Below, in pieces: positions 8,372 to 17,205 of a stretch of 40,000 nucleotides of DNA; position 1 is the first letter of the stretch, and the number at the start of each line of letters is the position of its first letter. Source of the DNA: Pelagibacteraceae bacterium AG-390-O04 (lineage in GTDB: Bacteria; Pseudomonadota; Alphaproteobacteria; Pelagibacterales; Pelagibacteraceae); contig QCHE01000006.1 of the NCBI GenBank assembly GCA_003278065.1, positions 1 to 40,000 on the forward strand, written 5' to 3'. The notes beneath the pieces were generated by a model. It saw nothing but the letters and a program-made list of their open reading frames with translations. It did no database searches and was not told where the DNA came from. Both the position numbers and the translations under genes were made by a program.

Positions 8372-9060
8372 TGACTCAAATGATCGATTAATCTTTTTAC
8401 ATTTTTTTTTATGTTTCCTGATACTAAAGAACGACCGATCACAATTGCAGAAACTTTATTTTCAAATGCCTTTTTGGGCGTCATAACTCTTGCTTGATCA
8501 TTCTTATCATCACCTGGCAATCTAATTCCAGGTGTAACAATGTAAAAATTTTTAAATTTTTTTCTGATTATCTTAGCTTCTTTGGCAGAGCATATACATC
8601 CAGCTGCTCCAGACTTTTTTATTAGAGATGCCTGTTTTAATACTAATTGCTCCACTGTTTTGGTATAACCAATTTCTTTTACAGATTTATTGTCAAGACT
8701 TGTTAGTATTGTAACTCCTAATACTTTTATTTTTTTATTTATAGCTTTTGCTTTTTTTGTAACAGCCTTTAGCATTTGAAGACCACCGCTTGTATGGACG
8801 GTAATATATCTTAAGTTTTTTAAATCAGATAAACTATCCATAGTAGATAAGGCTGTTTGGTAAATGTCGTTAATTTTGACATCAAGAAAAAATTCTGATT
8901 TAAAATTTTCTAAAAATTTTCTTCCGTGTTTTGAATAAAAGAATTGTAGTCCAAATTTTGGAATAATATTTAATTTATTAGTTTTAGTATTTTTGATTAT
9001 TTGTTTAATTTGATTTAGTTTTGATGTGTCACAAGCAACAAAAATATTTCTATTATTCAT
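8368..9060 (-). CDS. pyrF: Orotidine 5'-phosphate decarboxylase
   Basis: 230 residues, a TIM barrel making UMP from OMP, the last step of de novo pyrimidine synthesis. The catalytic triad region is intact: Asp60-x-Lys62-x-x-Asp65 in FLDVKINDI. Further matches are TVHTSGG, the VTPGIRLPGDD phosphate loop and IVIGRSL near the end. It overlaps ihfB by 8 bases upstream and trpF by 4 bases downstream, so it probably belongs to one transcript with both. Confidence 0.93.
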   Translation of the reverse strand: MNNRNIFVACDTSKLNQIKQIIKNTKTNKLNIIPKFGLQFFYSKHGRKFLENFKSEFFLDVKINDIYQTALSTMDSLSDLKNLRYITVHTSGGLQMLKAVTKKAKAINKKIKVLGVTILTSLDNKSVKEIGYTKTVEQLVLKQASLIKKSGAAGCICSAKEAKIIRKKFKNFYIVTPGIRLPGDDKNDQARVMTPKKAFENKVSAIVIGRSLVSGNIKKNVKRLIDHLSQ

Positions 9061-9343
9061 TATTATTTAGCTTTTTAAACAATTCTTTAGCTTGTTTAAA
9101 ATGAATTGTTTTTTTTTCTGGAGTATGGACCTTTTCGCCAGTTTTAGGATTTCTTGAAATCCTTGCTTTTTGCGTTCTGGTTGAAAAGACCCCAAATCCT
9201 CTCAGCTCAACCCTTTCACCTCTTTTAAGAGTTTTTTTTATCTCATTTAATATTATATTTGAAAATTTTTCGAGATCTTTTTTTAAAAAGTTTGGGTAGT
9301 TTTCTGAAAGTTGTTTTAAAATCTTTGATTTTACAATTGCCAA
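9053..9343 (-). CDS. ihfB: Integration host factor beta subunit
   Basis: A 96-residue HU/IHF-family DNA-bending protein. The N-terminal helical dimer region is followed by the GFGVFSTR strand and the beta-arm with the intercalating proline in RNPKTGEKV. I favour IHF beta over HU because it follows rpsA directly, the position of ihfB (himD) in many proteobacteria, and because of the RGFGVFSTRTQKARISRNP type of arm. IHF bends DNA for recombination, replication and transcription. The gap to rpsA is 23 bases and it overlaps pyrF by 8. An HU-type homodimer cannot be excluded. Confidence 0.87.
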   Translation of the reverse strand: MAIVKSKILKQLSENYPNFLKKDLEKFSNIILNEIKKTLKRGERVELRGFGVFSTRTQKARISRNPKTGEKVHTPEKKTIHFKQAKELFKKLNNNE

Positions 9344-9366
9344 ATTAATCTACTTTTATTTAATAT

Positions 9367-11095
9367 TTAATCGTTTTCCTTATCTTTTTTTTTAAGATCT
9401 TCAGAAAGTGATGAGAAAGGCAAGTTTTTACCTGATCCTTCTGATCCATATTTTTCTAAAGCTTCTTTCTTTTCTATTTCTTCAAGAAGCCTTATACTTA
9501 ATACTACTTTTCGTTTATTAAAATCTAACTCAGCTATTGCACAATCAATTCTTTCACCCCCTGTAAATCTTGACGGTCTAGCATCTGCTGCATTGATTGC
9601 TATCTGCGATTTTTTAATCTGGAAATCCATTTCACAACCTTCAGGTCTTACAATTAAACCTTTATTATCTGTTGAAATAATTTTAACAGTAATAGTTTGT
9701 TCAACTTTTTTGTTATTAAACCAATCAAAAGGATCTGGCTGTGTCTGTTTTAAACCAACTCTAATTTTTTGCTCAGAAACTTTAATTTCTAAAACTTTGA
9801 CATTAATCTTATCACCTTTTTTTATATTTAGTTAATTCCTCTTCTCCATTGTTTAGATAAGTCAAATCATTACAATGTAAAAAAGTATCAACATCTATAT
9901 CGTCAGCTTTTACGAATAACGAGTAATCATTTTTATTTACTACACTTCCCTCAAAATTTGATCCTATAGGATATTTCTTTTCAAAAGAGTTAAAAGGATT
10001 TTCCTGAGTTAATCTGTGAGAAATTGCTACTCGTCTTTTGTCTTTATCGATTTCTGTTATTACACAATCAATTTCGTCTCCAACTTTAAACATTTTTTTT
10101 GCAGAAACATTTTTTTTGGTCCAACTAAGTTCACTTGAGTGCAATAAAGTTGTCAATCCTGGTTCTAATTCACAAAAAGCACCAAAGTCCATAATTTTAA
10201 CTACTTTTGCTTTATATGATTTTTTAAGTTCATAATTTTCAATATGTTCAAAAGGATCAGGAGATAATTGTTTTACTGAACACCCTACTTGTAATTTTTC
10301 TTTATCAACTGTGATTACTTTAAGATCGTGCTTTTCTCCAATATTAAACACTTCATCAGGATGATTCACTCTTGAATATGAAATCTCTTGTAAATGGACT
10401 AAAACATCTAATTCATTATTTGCATTAAAAAAACATCCAAAAGAACTATAACCTTTTACCTCTGCATTTTTAATTACATCACCAACTTTATATTTTTCAA
10501 TTATTTTAGCTTTGTCTTCTTTTTTAAATGATGAGATAATTTCTCTTCTTGATACACAAGCATTTCCTCTAACTTTATCTAATTTAATTAATGCAAATTT
10601 TTGTGGTTCATTCATTAAATGACTTATGTCTTTAAGAGGTTTATCACTTATCTGAGATCCGGGTAAAAACATTAATGATCCAGTATCGATATGTTCAACA
10701 ATACAACCACCCTTACATTTTGAAGTTATTTTTCCCATTATTGGTTCATTTTTTTCGTAAGCCTCAACAAGTGTGTCCCAACCTTTTATTTTCTGAGCTT
10801 TACTTGCTGAAACTAAAACTTCACCATTTTTATCTTCTATTTTTTCTAATAAAACTGGTATCGATTCTCCAATCTTAATTTTTTCTCCTAGCCCCATACT
10901 TTTTAGTTCATTAATATCTAAAACAGGCTCACTTTTTAATCCTTCTATAAATAAAAAAACAAATTTCTCAGTAATTTTATTAATTTTACCATTAATAATC
11001 TTACCTTCTTCAATATTGACTTTAGAAAGTTGGCTGTTTAATAATTTTTCAAATTCTTTGGAGGCTGGACTTGATAAATCTTTAAATATTTCCAT
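9367..11095 (-). CDS. rpsA: 30S ribosomal protein S1, interrupted by a one-base frameshift
   Basis: S1 binds mRNA at the 30S subunit and is normally essential. The first frame runs from 11095 to a stop at 9812 (427 residues: several S1 domains, e.g. KAKVVKIMDFGAFCEL and a TTLLHSSELSW segment). The rest continues in another frame to 9367. Deleting one base from the T7 run at 9817-9823 (A7 in the gene) joins them across TKYKKGDKINVKVLEIKVSE and gives 575 residues, a normal length, including the last S1 repeat. The segment downstream of 9812 carries clear S1 motifs (QKIRVGLKQTQPDPFDWF), so it is not a separate gene. The sequence change is best read as an error, or as a slippage-rescued site. The gene leads the block that continues into ihfB and pyrF. 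Confidence 0.9.
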
Positions 11096-11114
11096 TAATT
11101 AGTTAATTTCCTAT

Positions 11115-11133
11115 CTGTTTTTATAAAAAACAG
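11115..11133 (-). other. Small hairpin in the rpsA leader
   Basis: A perfect 8-bp inverted repeat (CTGTTTTT / AAAAACAG) with a 3-base loop lies 20 bases before the rpsA start codon. Ribosomal protein S1 often autoregulates through its leader, so this could be part of such an element. It could equally be chance pairing of A/T-rich DNA, and no further structure is obvious. Confidence 0.3.
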
Positions 11134-11258
11134 GCTCTTTTAGATAAATTTATCAATATAATCAATAGAAAATCTTAGTCTAATTAGTTAAAAATATTAG
11201 TATTTTTCTTAATATTTTATGAAGTTTTAATTTTTATAGTAATTTTAGTATTAAGTTC

Positions 11259-12587
11259 TTAAGCAGATTTCTTCTTTATTTTGTTTAAAATTTTAAAGAA
11301 AGAGGGAAAAGACGATTTGATTGAATCTTGATCATAAATTTTCCATTCTCCACCAAAAGATAAAGCAGCTATGACACTTGTCATGAAGACCCTATGATCT
11401 TTAAAATAATTTTTTATTACAATTCTTTTTTTAATATTTAAATTTGGGTTACCAAATATCTTAATTGAATTTTTTTTAGTGATATTTTTAATTCCCATTG
11501 AATTAAGGATTTTTGAACCCCATTTTAATCGAGGACTTTCTTTTTGATTTAATTCTGACAAATCATTAAAGAATGATGTTCCTTTAGCTTTAGCGGCTAG
11601 TAAAAAAATAACCAAAAACTCATCTATCGCACCAGCATTCAAACTAGTGGGACAATTAATAGGTTTTAAAATCTTAGGACTTTTAATGTATATATTTGCA
11701 ATTTTTTCACCTTTATAGATCTTCTTTTTTTTAAATTTAATTACTACACCCATTTTTTTTAAAATAGTGATTACCCCAATTCTTGAAGGGTTTATATTTA
11801 CATTTTCGACAATCAATTCAGAATTTTTAATTAATGCTGTCAAAACAATAAAAAAAGATGCTGAACTTATATCTGCAGGAATATTGTAATTTAAAGGATT
11901 AATTTTTTTTACTTTATTTATTTTAATTAAATCAAAATTTTTTTTATTTTTTATATTTATTGGCAATTTTAAATACTTAGCTAAAAGTTCTGTATGATTT
12001 CTTGATTTTTTTGCTTTAATCAATGTTTTACCTTTAGTTTTCATGCCAGCAAAAATAACACTACTTTTACATTGTGCTGATCCTTTTTTTTCAAAGTACT
12101 TAATTGGTAAAAGATTTTTTGATCCAAAGATTTTTAGAGGAAGACTACCATTTCTATTCAAAATAAATTTTGCACCAAATTTTGATAAAGGTCTTGCGAT
12201 TCTTTTAAAATCTCTTCTAGATAAACTTTTATCACCAATTATTTTTATTGGATAAGGGGTGTTTACTAATAATCCTAGAATTAATCTTGCAAGTGTACCT
12301 GAATTTCTTGCATCTATAATAATATTCTTTTTATATTTAAATCCATCAATTCCTTTACCAAAAATTTTACAATATCTTTTATTCAAAATTACTTTGACAC
12401 CTAATTTTTTAATTGCGTTAATAGCTGAAATTACATCATCCGAAATTAATAAATTATAAGCTTTAGATGTACCTGATGCTATTGCAGAAAATAATACAAA
12501 ACGAATACTTAGACTTTTATCCCCAGGAACTAAAATTTTTTTTTTAAAAGATTTTATTTTTTTATTAATAATTATAAAATTTGACAT
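11259..12587 (-). CDS. aroA: 3-phosphoshikimate 1-carboxyvinyltransferase (EPSP synthase)
   Basis: 442 residues, a two-domain enolpyruvyl transferase of the shikimate pathway joining PEP to shikimate 3-phosphate. Seen: VPGDKSLSIR (Lys24, Ser25, Arg29), the RNSGTLARL loop, SLSRRDFKRIARPL, GSAQCKSS, ELNQKESPRL and the C-terminal DHRVFM and SSFPSFF. The usual DEIP/DEYP motif reads AIDEFLVIF and ELRVKESDR reads ELNQKESPR, so it is a divergent member with the key charged residues kept. The stop lies 163 bases before the rpsA start. In many alphaproteobacteria cmk sits in this gap; here it does not. The start is 6 bases after the lptB stop. Confidence 0.92.
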   Translation of the reverse strand: MSNFIIINKKIKSFKKKILVPGDKSLSIRFVLFSAIASGTSKAYNLLISDDVISAINAIKKLGVKVILNKRYCKIFGKGIDGFKYKKNIIIDARNSGTLARLILGLLVNTPYPIKIIGDKSLSRRDFKRIARPLSKFGAKFILNRNGSLPLKIFGSKNLLPIKYFEKKGSAQCKSSVIFAGMKTKGKTLIKAKKSRNHTELLAKYLKLPINIKNKKNFDLIKINKVKKINPLNYNIPADISSASFFIVLTALIKNSELIVENVNINPSRIGVITILKKMGVVIKFKKKKIYKGEKIANIYIKSPKILKPINCPTSLNAGAIDEFLVIFLLAAKAKGTSFFNDLSELNQKESPRLKWGSKILNSMGIKNITKKNSIKIFGNPNLNIKKRIVIKNYFKDHRVFMTSVIAALSFGGEWKIYDQDSIKSSFPSFFKILNKIKKKSA

Positions 12588-12593
12588 TTATTA

Positions 12594-13370
12594 TTAGTTA
12601 AATTTAAAGCTGTTTCCAAAATATGCATTTTGAGCATTAATATTTTTAACTAAATTTGAGGGGGTATCTTGTGCTATAATTTTACTATTGCTTAAAATCA
12701 TTGCAACATCTACACAAGCTAATAAATCTCTTGCCTGATGATCACAAATACAAATGGTTATTCGATTTTCTTGCTGAAGATTGACAATTATTTCTTGAAG
12801 CATTTTAATTGTTAAAACATCTAGTGCAGCAAAACACTCATCAAGTAATAGAACCTTTGGATCACTTAGTAATGACAATGCTATAACTAATTTTTTTTTT
12901 TGTCCTCCAGATAAAAATTTACCTTTGACGTCTTTAACATTTTCAAGTTCAAATCTTGATAATAAGTAATCAATTTTTTCTTGTCTTAAATTTTTATTTT
13001 CAATTACAATTTCACTAATTGCTTTTAAATTATCTAACAAGGTAAGGTCATTGAAATATCCCCCATATTGAGGAACATATCCAACTTTAAATTTTCTAGT
13101 TCTTAAATAAACAGGATATTGAGAAACATCATCACCATTAATTTTTATCTTTCCTTGACCGGGCGATATGAGTCCTGTGATGAGATTAAAAATTGTTGAT
13201 TTACCAACTCCATTAGGTCCCAACATTCCAAATATTTGTCCCTCATTAATTTTAAAATTTATATTATCTAAAATTAATCTATTTCCATAAGCAAGGGAAA
13301 CATTTTCAAATTCTATTATTGAGTTTTGATTTTTAAAGGACTTTATTCTAAATTTTTTAATTATTGCCAT
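12594..13370 (-). CDS. lptB: LPS export ABC transporter ATPase
   Basis: 258 residues with a complete ABC ATPase set: Walker A GPNGVGKST (51-59), Q-loop around Gln101, signature LSGGQ (153-157), Walker B VLLLDE with catalytic Glu178, and switch His211 (CDHQ). Assigned to LptB because it overlaps lptC by 14 bases and the LptB-like order runs throughout. It powers extraction of LPS from the inner membrane with LptFG. The usual LSGGERRR of LptB is LSGGQKKK here. The 18-residue N-terminal extension lies in the overlap with lptC; a later start is possible. Confidence 0.88.
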   Translation of the reverse strand: MAIIKKFRIKSFKNQNSIIEFENVSLAYGNRLILDNINFKINEGQIFGMLGPNGVGKSTIFNLITGLISPGQGKIKINGDDVSQYPVYLRTRKFKVGYVPQYGGYFNDLTLLDNLKAISEIVIENKNLRQEKIDYLLSRFELENVKDVKGKFLSGGQKKKLVIALSLLSDPKVLLLDECFAALDVLTIKMLQEIIVNLQQENRITICICDHQARDLLACVDVAMILSNSKIIAQDTPSNLVKNINAQNAYFGNSFKFN

Positions 13371-13944
13371 TATAATTTATTGATCTAATATTCACTTTTT
13401 TATTTTCTTCAAGCATAAAAATTTTTGTATCCTTAGTCTGAATATTAACTTCAGCTACATCAGCATATAAAGTATTTTCTAAATTCTGATAAACTACATT
13501 TTTTGATATAATCATAGAGTTTCTGGCCATTGAAAAATCCACATAATCACCTGTAATTTTGTTATCTAAATAAGTAATTATTACATTTTTTGAAAAAATT
13601 GTATCATAATTGTTTATATTATATTTTCCAAAATCAGACACAATATAAATATTATTTGAATTATTTAGTTTTACTATTGATTTAACATTTGTTAAAAAAA
13701 TTGTATTACTATCTGTTAAATCGATTTCCCCTTCTTTTGAATTTATAATATACTCATTTCCTTTAACATCAACTGAAGTGTAATTAACATCTTTAATTAT
13801 ATTTGTACTATATACACTTTCCTCTTCTTTAGTTTCTTCATTTTGAACAATTGTTTCTTTTTTAAGAAATTTTGAATATATAAATATAGATATTAATAAA
13901 AAGGATAATAAAAATAATGAATTAACTAAATTTTTTTTAGTCAT
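13357..13944 (-). CDS. lptC: LPS export protein LptC
   Basis: 195 residues: a signal-anchor helix at about residues 8-27 (SLFLLSFLLISIFIYSKFL) followed by a periplasmic beta-rich domain with repeated short strands typical of the LptA/C fold (GEIDL, VKLNNSNNIYIVSDFGKYN, NKITGDYVDFSMARNSMIISKNV). LptC passes LPS from LptBFG to the periplasmic bridge. Sequence identity in this family is low, so the call depends on fold pattern plus the position between kdsD and lptB. lptA, usually found between lptC and lptB, is absent here. Confidence 0.82.
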   Translation of the reverse strand: MTKKNLVNSLFLLSFLLISIFIYSKFLKKETIVQNEETKEEESVYSTNIIKDVNYTSVDVKGNEYIINSKEGEIDLTDSNTIFLTNVKSIVKLNNSNNIYIVSDFGKYNINNYDTIFSKNVIITYLDNKITGDYVDFSMARNSMIISKNVVYQNLENTLYADVAEVNIQTKDTKIFMLEENKKVNIRSINYNGNN

Positions 13945-14913
13945 TTACGAAATATTATAATTCAAGAGATTATGAATATGCACAACTCCTATAGTTTTTT
14001 TTTTATTTTTTTTGTCATAAACACATAAAGATGTAATCTTATTTGAATTCATCAGTGATAATGCTTTTACTGCAAGTGAATTTTTATCAATTCCTATAGG
14101 GTTTTTAGTCATTATATTTTTTACCAGCTCTGAATGTAAGTTTCTATTTTTTAGATTAAATCTTCTAATTTGACCGTCTGTGATAATACCTTTTGTTTGA
14201 TTTTTTTTATTTCTTATTATCAATACCCCAAGTTTTTTTTGCGTTAATATTTTTAATGCTCGAGTCATTTCTAGGTTTTCATCAACAAAAGGAATTTTAT
14301 CACCTGTTAACATTATATCTTCTACAGTTTTTAGTTGAGCTCCTAAACTTCCTGCTGGATGAATCTTTTTAAAGTCTAACTTACCAAATTTTTTCTTTTT
14401 CATTACAGCTATTGCTAAAGCATCACCTAAAGCAAGTTGGGATGTAGTACTTGAGGTTGGCACTATCCCTGCTGACTCAATTACTTGTGGTATTAACAAT
14501 TTAATATCTGAGGCTTTATATAGTAGAGAGTCTTTTTTTGAGACAATTCCAATTAATAATATTTTATTTCTGTTTGCATATTGTATAATATTTTTAAGTT
14601 CGTTACTTTTTCCTGAATAACTAATTAATATCAATATATCTTTTCTTGTTATAGATCCTAAATCACCATGCGAAGAGTCATTTGCAGATAAATAGAATGA
14701 TGGTGAACCAACAGATGACATGGTGGCTGCAATTTTATTTGCAATTAAACCACTTTTTCCAACTCCGGATAAAATTATTTTAGACTGACATCTGGTAATT
14801 TTTTCTACAGCTAAATTAAATGAATTATTTATACTTTTTTTAAGTTTTTCTAGTGCTTTAATTTCTAAATTAATAACTTCTTTAGCAGTTTTAATATAAT
14901 TAATTTTTTTCAT
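13945..14913 (-). CDS. kdsD: Arabinose-5-phosphate isomerase (KdsD/KpsF family)
   Basis: 322 residues: an N-terminal SIS sugar-isomerase domain (SGVGKSGLIANKIAATM, DSSHGDLGSI, SYSGKSNEL, SSTTSQLALGDALA) and two C-terminal CBS domains starting near VEDIMLTGD and VKNIMTKNP. It converts ribulose 5-phosphate to arabinose 5-phosphate, the first step to Kdo. kdsB, a later step of the same route, lies at 19958. It abuts lptC with no gap and begins directly after rnd, giving the Kdo/LPS cluster common in proteobacteria. Confidence 0.92.
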   Translation of the reverse strand: MKKINYIKTAKEVINLEIKALEKLKKSINNSFNLAVEKITRCQSKIILSGVGKSGLIANKIAATMSSVGSPSFYLSANDSSHGDLGSITRKDILILISYSGKSNELKNIIQYANRNKILLIGIVSKKDSLLYKASDIKLLIPQVIESAGIVPTSSTTSQLALGDALAIAVMKKKKFGKLDFKKIHPAGSLGAQLKTVEDIMLTGDKIPFVDENLEMTRALKILTQKKLGVLIIRNKKNQTKGIITDGQIRRFNLKNRNLHSELVKNIMTKNPIGIDKNSLAVKALSLMNSNKITSLCVYDKKNKKKTIGVVHIHNLLNYNIS

Positions 14914-15525
14914 TTAATGAGACCAAATATCCTCTTTGAATAATGCTAAATCTAGATCAACTCTTGTTTTTAAAAATTTTAAACAATCTTTATAGAGGTC
15001 AATCCTTTTTTCTCTTTCAAGAATTTTACTCAATTCTGTGTGTATCTTATGAAGGTACACAACATCATTTGCACAATATTTAAGTTGAGCAGGAGTTAAT
15101 TCACCACCAAAATCAGAACTTTGAAATTGTTTACTAATATCAATATTTATGAATTCTTTGATCAAAGTTTTTAATGAGTGACTATCAGAATAAGATCTTG
15201 CTAATTTTGATGCAATTTTTGTATCAAGTATATTGTTCGTACTTGTTTTTAGATAATATTTAATATGAGCTATATCAGCTCTTCCAAAATGAAAAATTTT
15301 TGTAATTTCTTGATTAGATAAAATTTTTATTAAATTTGGAGCTTTATAATTTGATCGGTCTAACTGGACAATATGTGCATCAGAGTTTCCAGATGATATT
15401 TGTATTAAGCATAAAGGATCTCTTCTAAGATCTAGACCCATAAATTCACAGTCGACTGCTATTACATTGCCTAAATTTAAATCATCTGGTAAATCAGTCT
15501 TGTGAAGTTTAATTTCAATATTCAT
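14914..15525 (-). CDS. rnd: Ribonuclease D, short form without HRDC domain
   Basis: 203 residues, DEDDy 3'-5' exonuclease: Asp25 and Glu27 in VIAVDCEFMGL, Asp in HFGRADIAHI, and Tyr/Asp in YCANDVVYLHKI. The family trims tRNA and other RNA 3' ends. The HRDC domain of E. coli RNase D is missing, as in many alphaproteobacterial homologues. It abuts kdsD with no gap. Only 16 bases separate its start from the divergent NDUFA9-like gene, so its promoter must lie partly in that gene. Confidence 0.88.
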   Translation of the reverse strand: MNIEIKLHKTDLPDDLNLGNVIAVDCEFMGLDLRRDPLCLIQISSGNSDAHIVQLDRSNYKAPNLIKILSNQEITKIFHFGRADIAHIKYYLKTSTNNILDTKIASKLARSYSDSHSLKTLIKEFINIDISKQFQSSDFGGELTPAQLKYCANDVVYLHKIHTELSKILEREKRIDLYKDCLKFLKTRVDLDLALFKEDIWSH

Positions 15526-15541
15526 TTTTAAATATATATAT

Positions 15542-16525
15542 ATGAAACCTAAAAATTGTCTAATTTTTGGCGGGAGTGGTCAAATAGGAAGATTCTTAAT
15601 AAGAAAACTTACAAAAAACAATATAAGAGTTACTGTAGTTACCCGTAATATCCATCAAAAAAGTTATATTATAAAAACCCAGGGAAATGCAGGATATATA
15701 GACGTTGTCGAATCAAATATTTATGATGAGGAAAAAATTAGAGAGTTATTTGGGAAAGCAGACATATGTATAAATTTAGTTGGAATTTTATTTGAAAAAA
15801 AAAGAGGAAATACTTTTTACAATATTCACACTTTATTTCCCTCATTATTAGCGAAATTATCTAAAGAATATAAACTTAAGAATTTAATTCATTTATCAGC
15901 TTTAGGAATTAATGAAGCAATAGATAGTGAGTATGCAAAAAGTAAATTGGAGGGAGAAAAAGAAATTTTAAAGAATTTTCCTTTAGCAACAATTTTAAGA
16001 CCATCAGTCGTTTATTCAGTTGATGATAATTTTACAACAAGTTTTATGACTTTATTAAATAGGTTACCTTTTTTCCCAATTTACTATTCGGGTAAAACTA
16101 AATTCACTCCTATACATTGTTCAGATTTGACTGATGTTATTTTTTTTATAATTTCAAATAATATTAATTCTAAAATAATTGAATGTATTGGCCCTGAAGT
16201 TATAAATTTTAAAGAAATTCTTCAAAGATTATTAAAATTAATTGATAAAAAAAGATTAATTATTCCTTTACCATTATTATTAGCTAATTTTTCTGCAAAA
16301 ATTTTTCAATTATTTCCAAACCCATTGCTTACCGAAGATCAATTGAGACTCTTAAAGTATGATAACGTTGCGTCAGGAAGATATAAAACTAATTCAGATA
16401 TAGGTATACCAAGTAAAAAAAATTTTGATGAAGAGGTCAAAAAATATTCTTACATGTGGATAGAAGGTGGTCAGTTTTCAACTGAAAAATATAATCTAAA
16501 AAATAAAGATAATGAAGAAGATTAA
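15542..16525 (+). CDS. NDUFA9-like NAD(P)-binding protein (atypical SDR family)
   Basis: 327 residues with a Rossmann nucleotide-binding start (IFGGSGQIGRFL), ADICINLVGILFE, LIHLSALGI, a YAKSKLEGE active-site-like segment, and a C-terminal region resembling the NDUFA9 accessory subunit of mitochondrial complex I. Bacterial members are annotated as complex I NDUFA9 family or NAD-dependent epimerases; their reaction is largely unknown. In alphaproteobacteria it may stabilise complex I or act on quinone-related substrates; both are inference. Convergent with gcrA (8 bases apart) and divergent from rnd. Confidence 0.82.
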   Translation: MKPKNCLIFGGSGQIGRFLIRKLTKNNIRVTVVTRNIHQKSYIIKTQGNAGYIDVVESNIYDEEKIRELFGKADICINLVGILFEKKRGNTFYNIHTLFPSLLAKLSKEYKLKNLIHLSALGINEAIDSEYAKSKLEGEKEILKNFPLATILRPSVVYSVDDNFTTSFMTLLNRLPFFPIYYSGKTKFTPIHCSDLTDVIFFIISNNINSKIIECIGPEVINFKEILQRLLKLIDKKRLIIPLPLLLANFSAKIFQLFPNPLLTEDQLRLLKYDNVASGRYKTNSDIGIPSKKNFDEEVKKYSYMWIEGGQFSTEKYNLKNKDNEED

Positions 16526-16533
16526 ATTTTAAT

Positions 16534-17028
16534 CTAAGCTGTTTGGATTTTCTTCTCTATAAATTCAGGAATTTCCTCTTTGTCTGCAACGTCCTCTTTC
16601 TTACCTTTAGGTTGATATGCATAAAGTAAGTGAAGTTTACAATATGAAAAATCTTTTAAAGATGATCTTCCACAAAAATAGAAATCATTTTCATCAGGGT
16701 GTCCAATTGGCCATTTACAAGAATTTTCATCTAGTTCTTCTAATTGTTTTGGATTTTCTGGCTCAAAGTCTTTTTCAATTATCAGTGATTTAAATTTACT
16801 TCTTCTTCCTCTATTGGATTTAATATTTTTATTTTCCATAGAGTTATTAAAATTTTGATTTGATGTCGCTGTTCTAGTTTTTATCTTTGCAGAAAGATTC
16901 AACCTATGAGCTTTTCCAATGACAGCATTTCGGCTTATACCACCAATTATTTCAGCTATTTGACTTGCAGTATTCCCTTTTCCCCAAAGTTCTTTTAATT
17001 TATTTACTTTTTCCTCATTCCAGCTCAT
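16534..17028 (-). CDS. gcrA: GcrA family cell cycle regulator
   Basis: 164 residues. The N-terminal GcrA domain is clear: MSWNEEKVNKLKELWGKG, SQIAEIIG and SRNAVIGKAHRLNL. A basic linker (about 70-100) precedes the conserved C-terminal zinc-like block CKWPIGHP, FYFCGRSS and SYCKLH. GcrA is an alphaproteobacterial transcription regulator that works with sigma70 and, in Caulobacter, with methylated GANTC sites. No GANTC cluster was noticed in the 177-base region before it. The gene stands alone on its strand. Confidence 0.92.
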   Translation of the reverse strand: MSWNEEKVNKLKELWGKGNTASQIAEIIGGISRNAVIGKAHRLNLSAKIKTRTATSNQNFNNSMENKNIKSNRGRRSKFKSLIIEKDFEPENPKQLEELDENSCKWPIGHPDENDFYFCGRSSLKDFSYCKLHLLYAYQPKGKKEDVADKEEIPEFIEKKIQTA

Positions 17029-17205
17029 AATTATCTATATCATGTGTTAACTTTATTAAAAAGCACAATATAGTGTTAAAACATTGTAATTAACAAGAAT
17101 TTATTGATACTTATTAACAATTATTAATTTTAACTGATTAAAGTTTTCAATCGAAAATTGTAAATTATTATTTAAATTTACATTTAATTAACTATACCAA
17201 ATTAG

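Noticed and set aside
9367-9630. A separate small S1-domain protein gene starting at an ATG near 9630
   Set aside because: The frame extends upstream without a stop to 9817 with clear S1 motifs, so it is the 3' part of rpsA after the frameshift.
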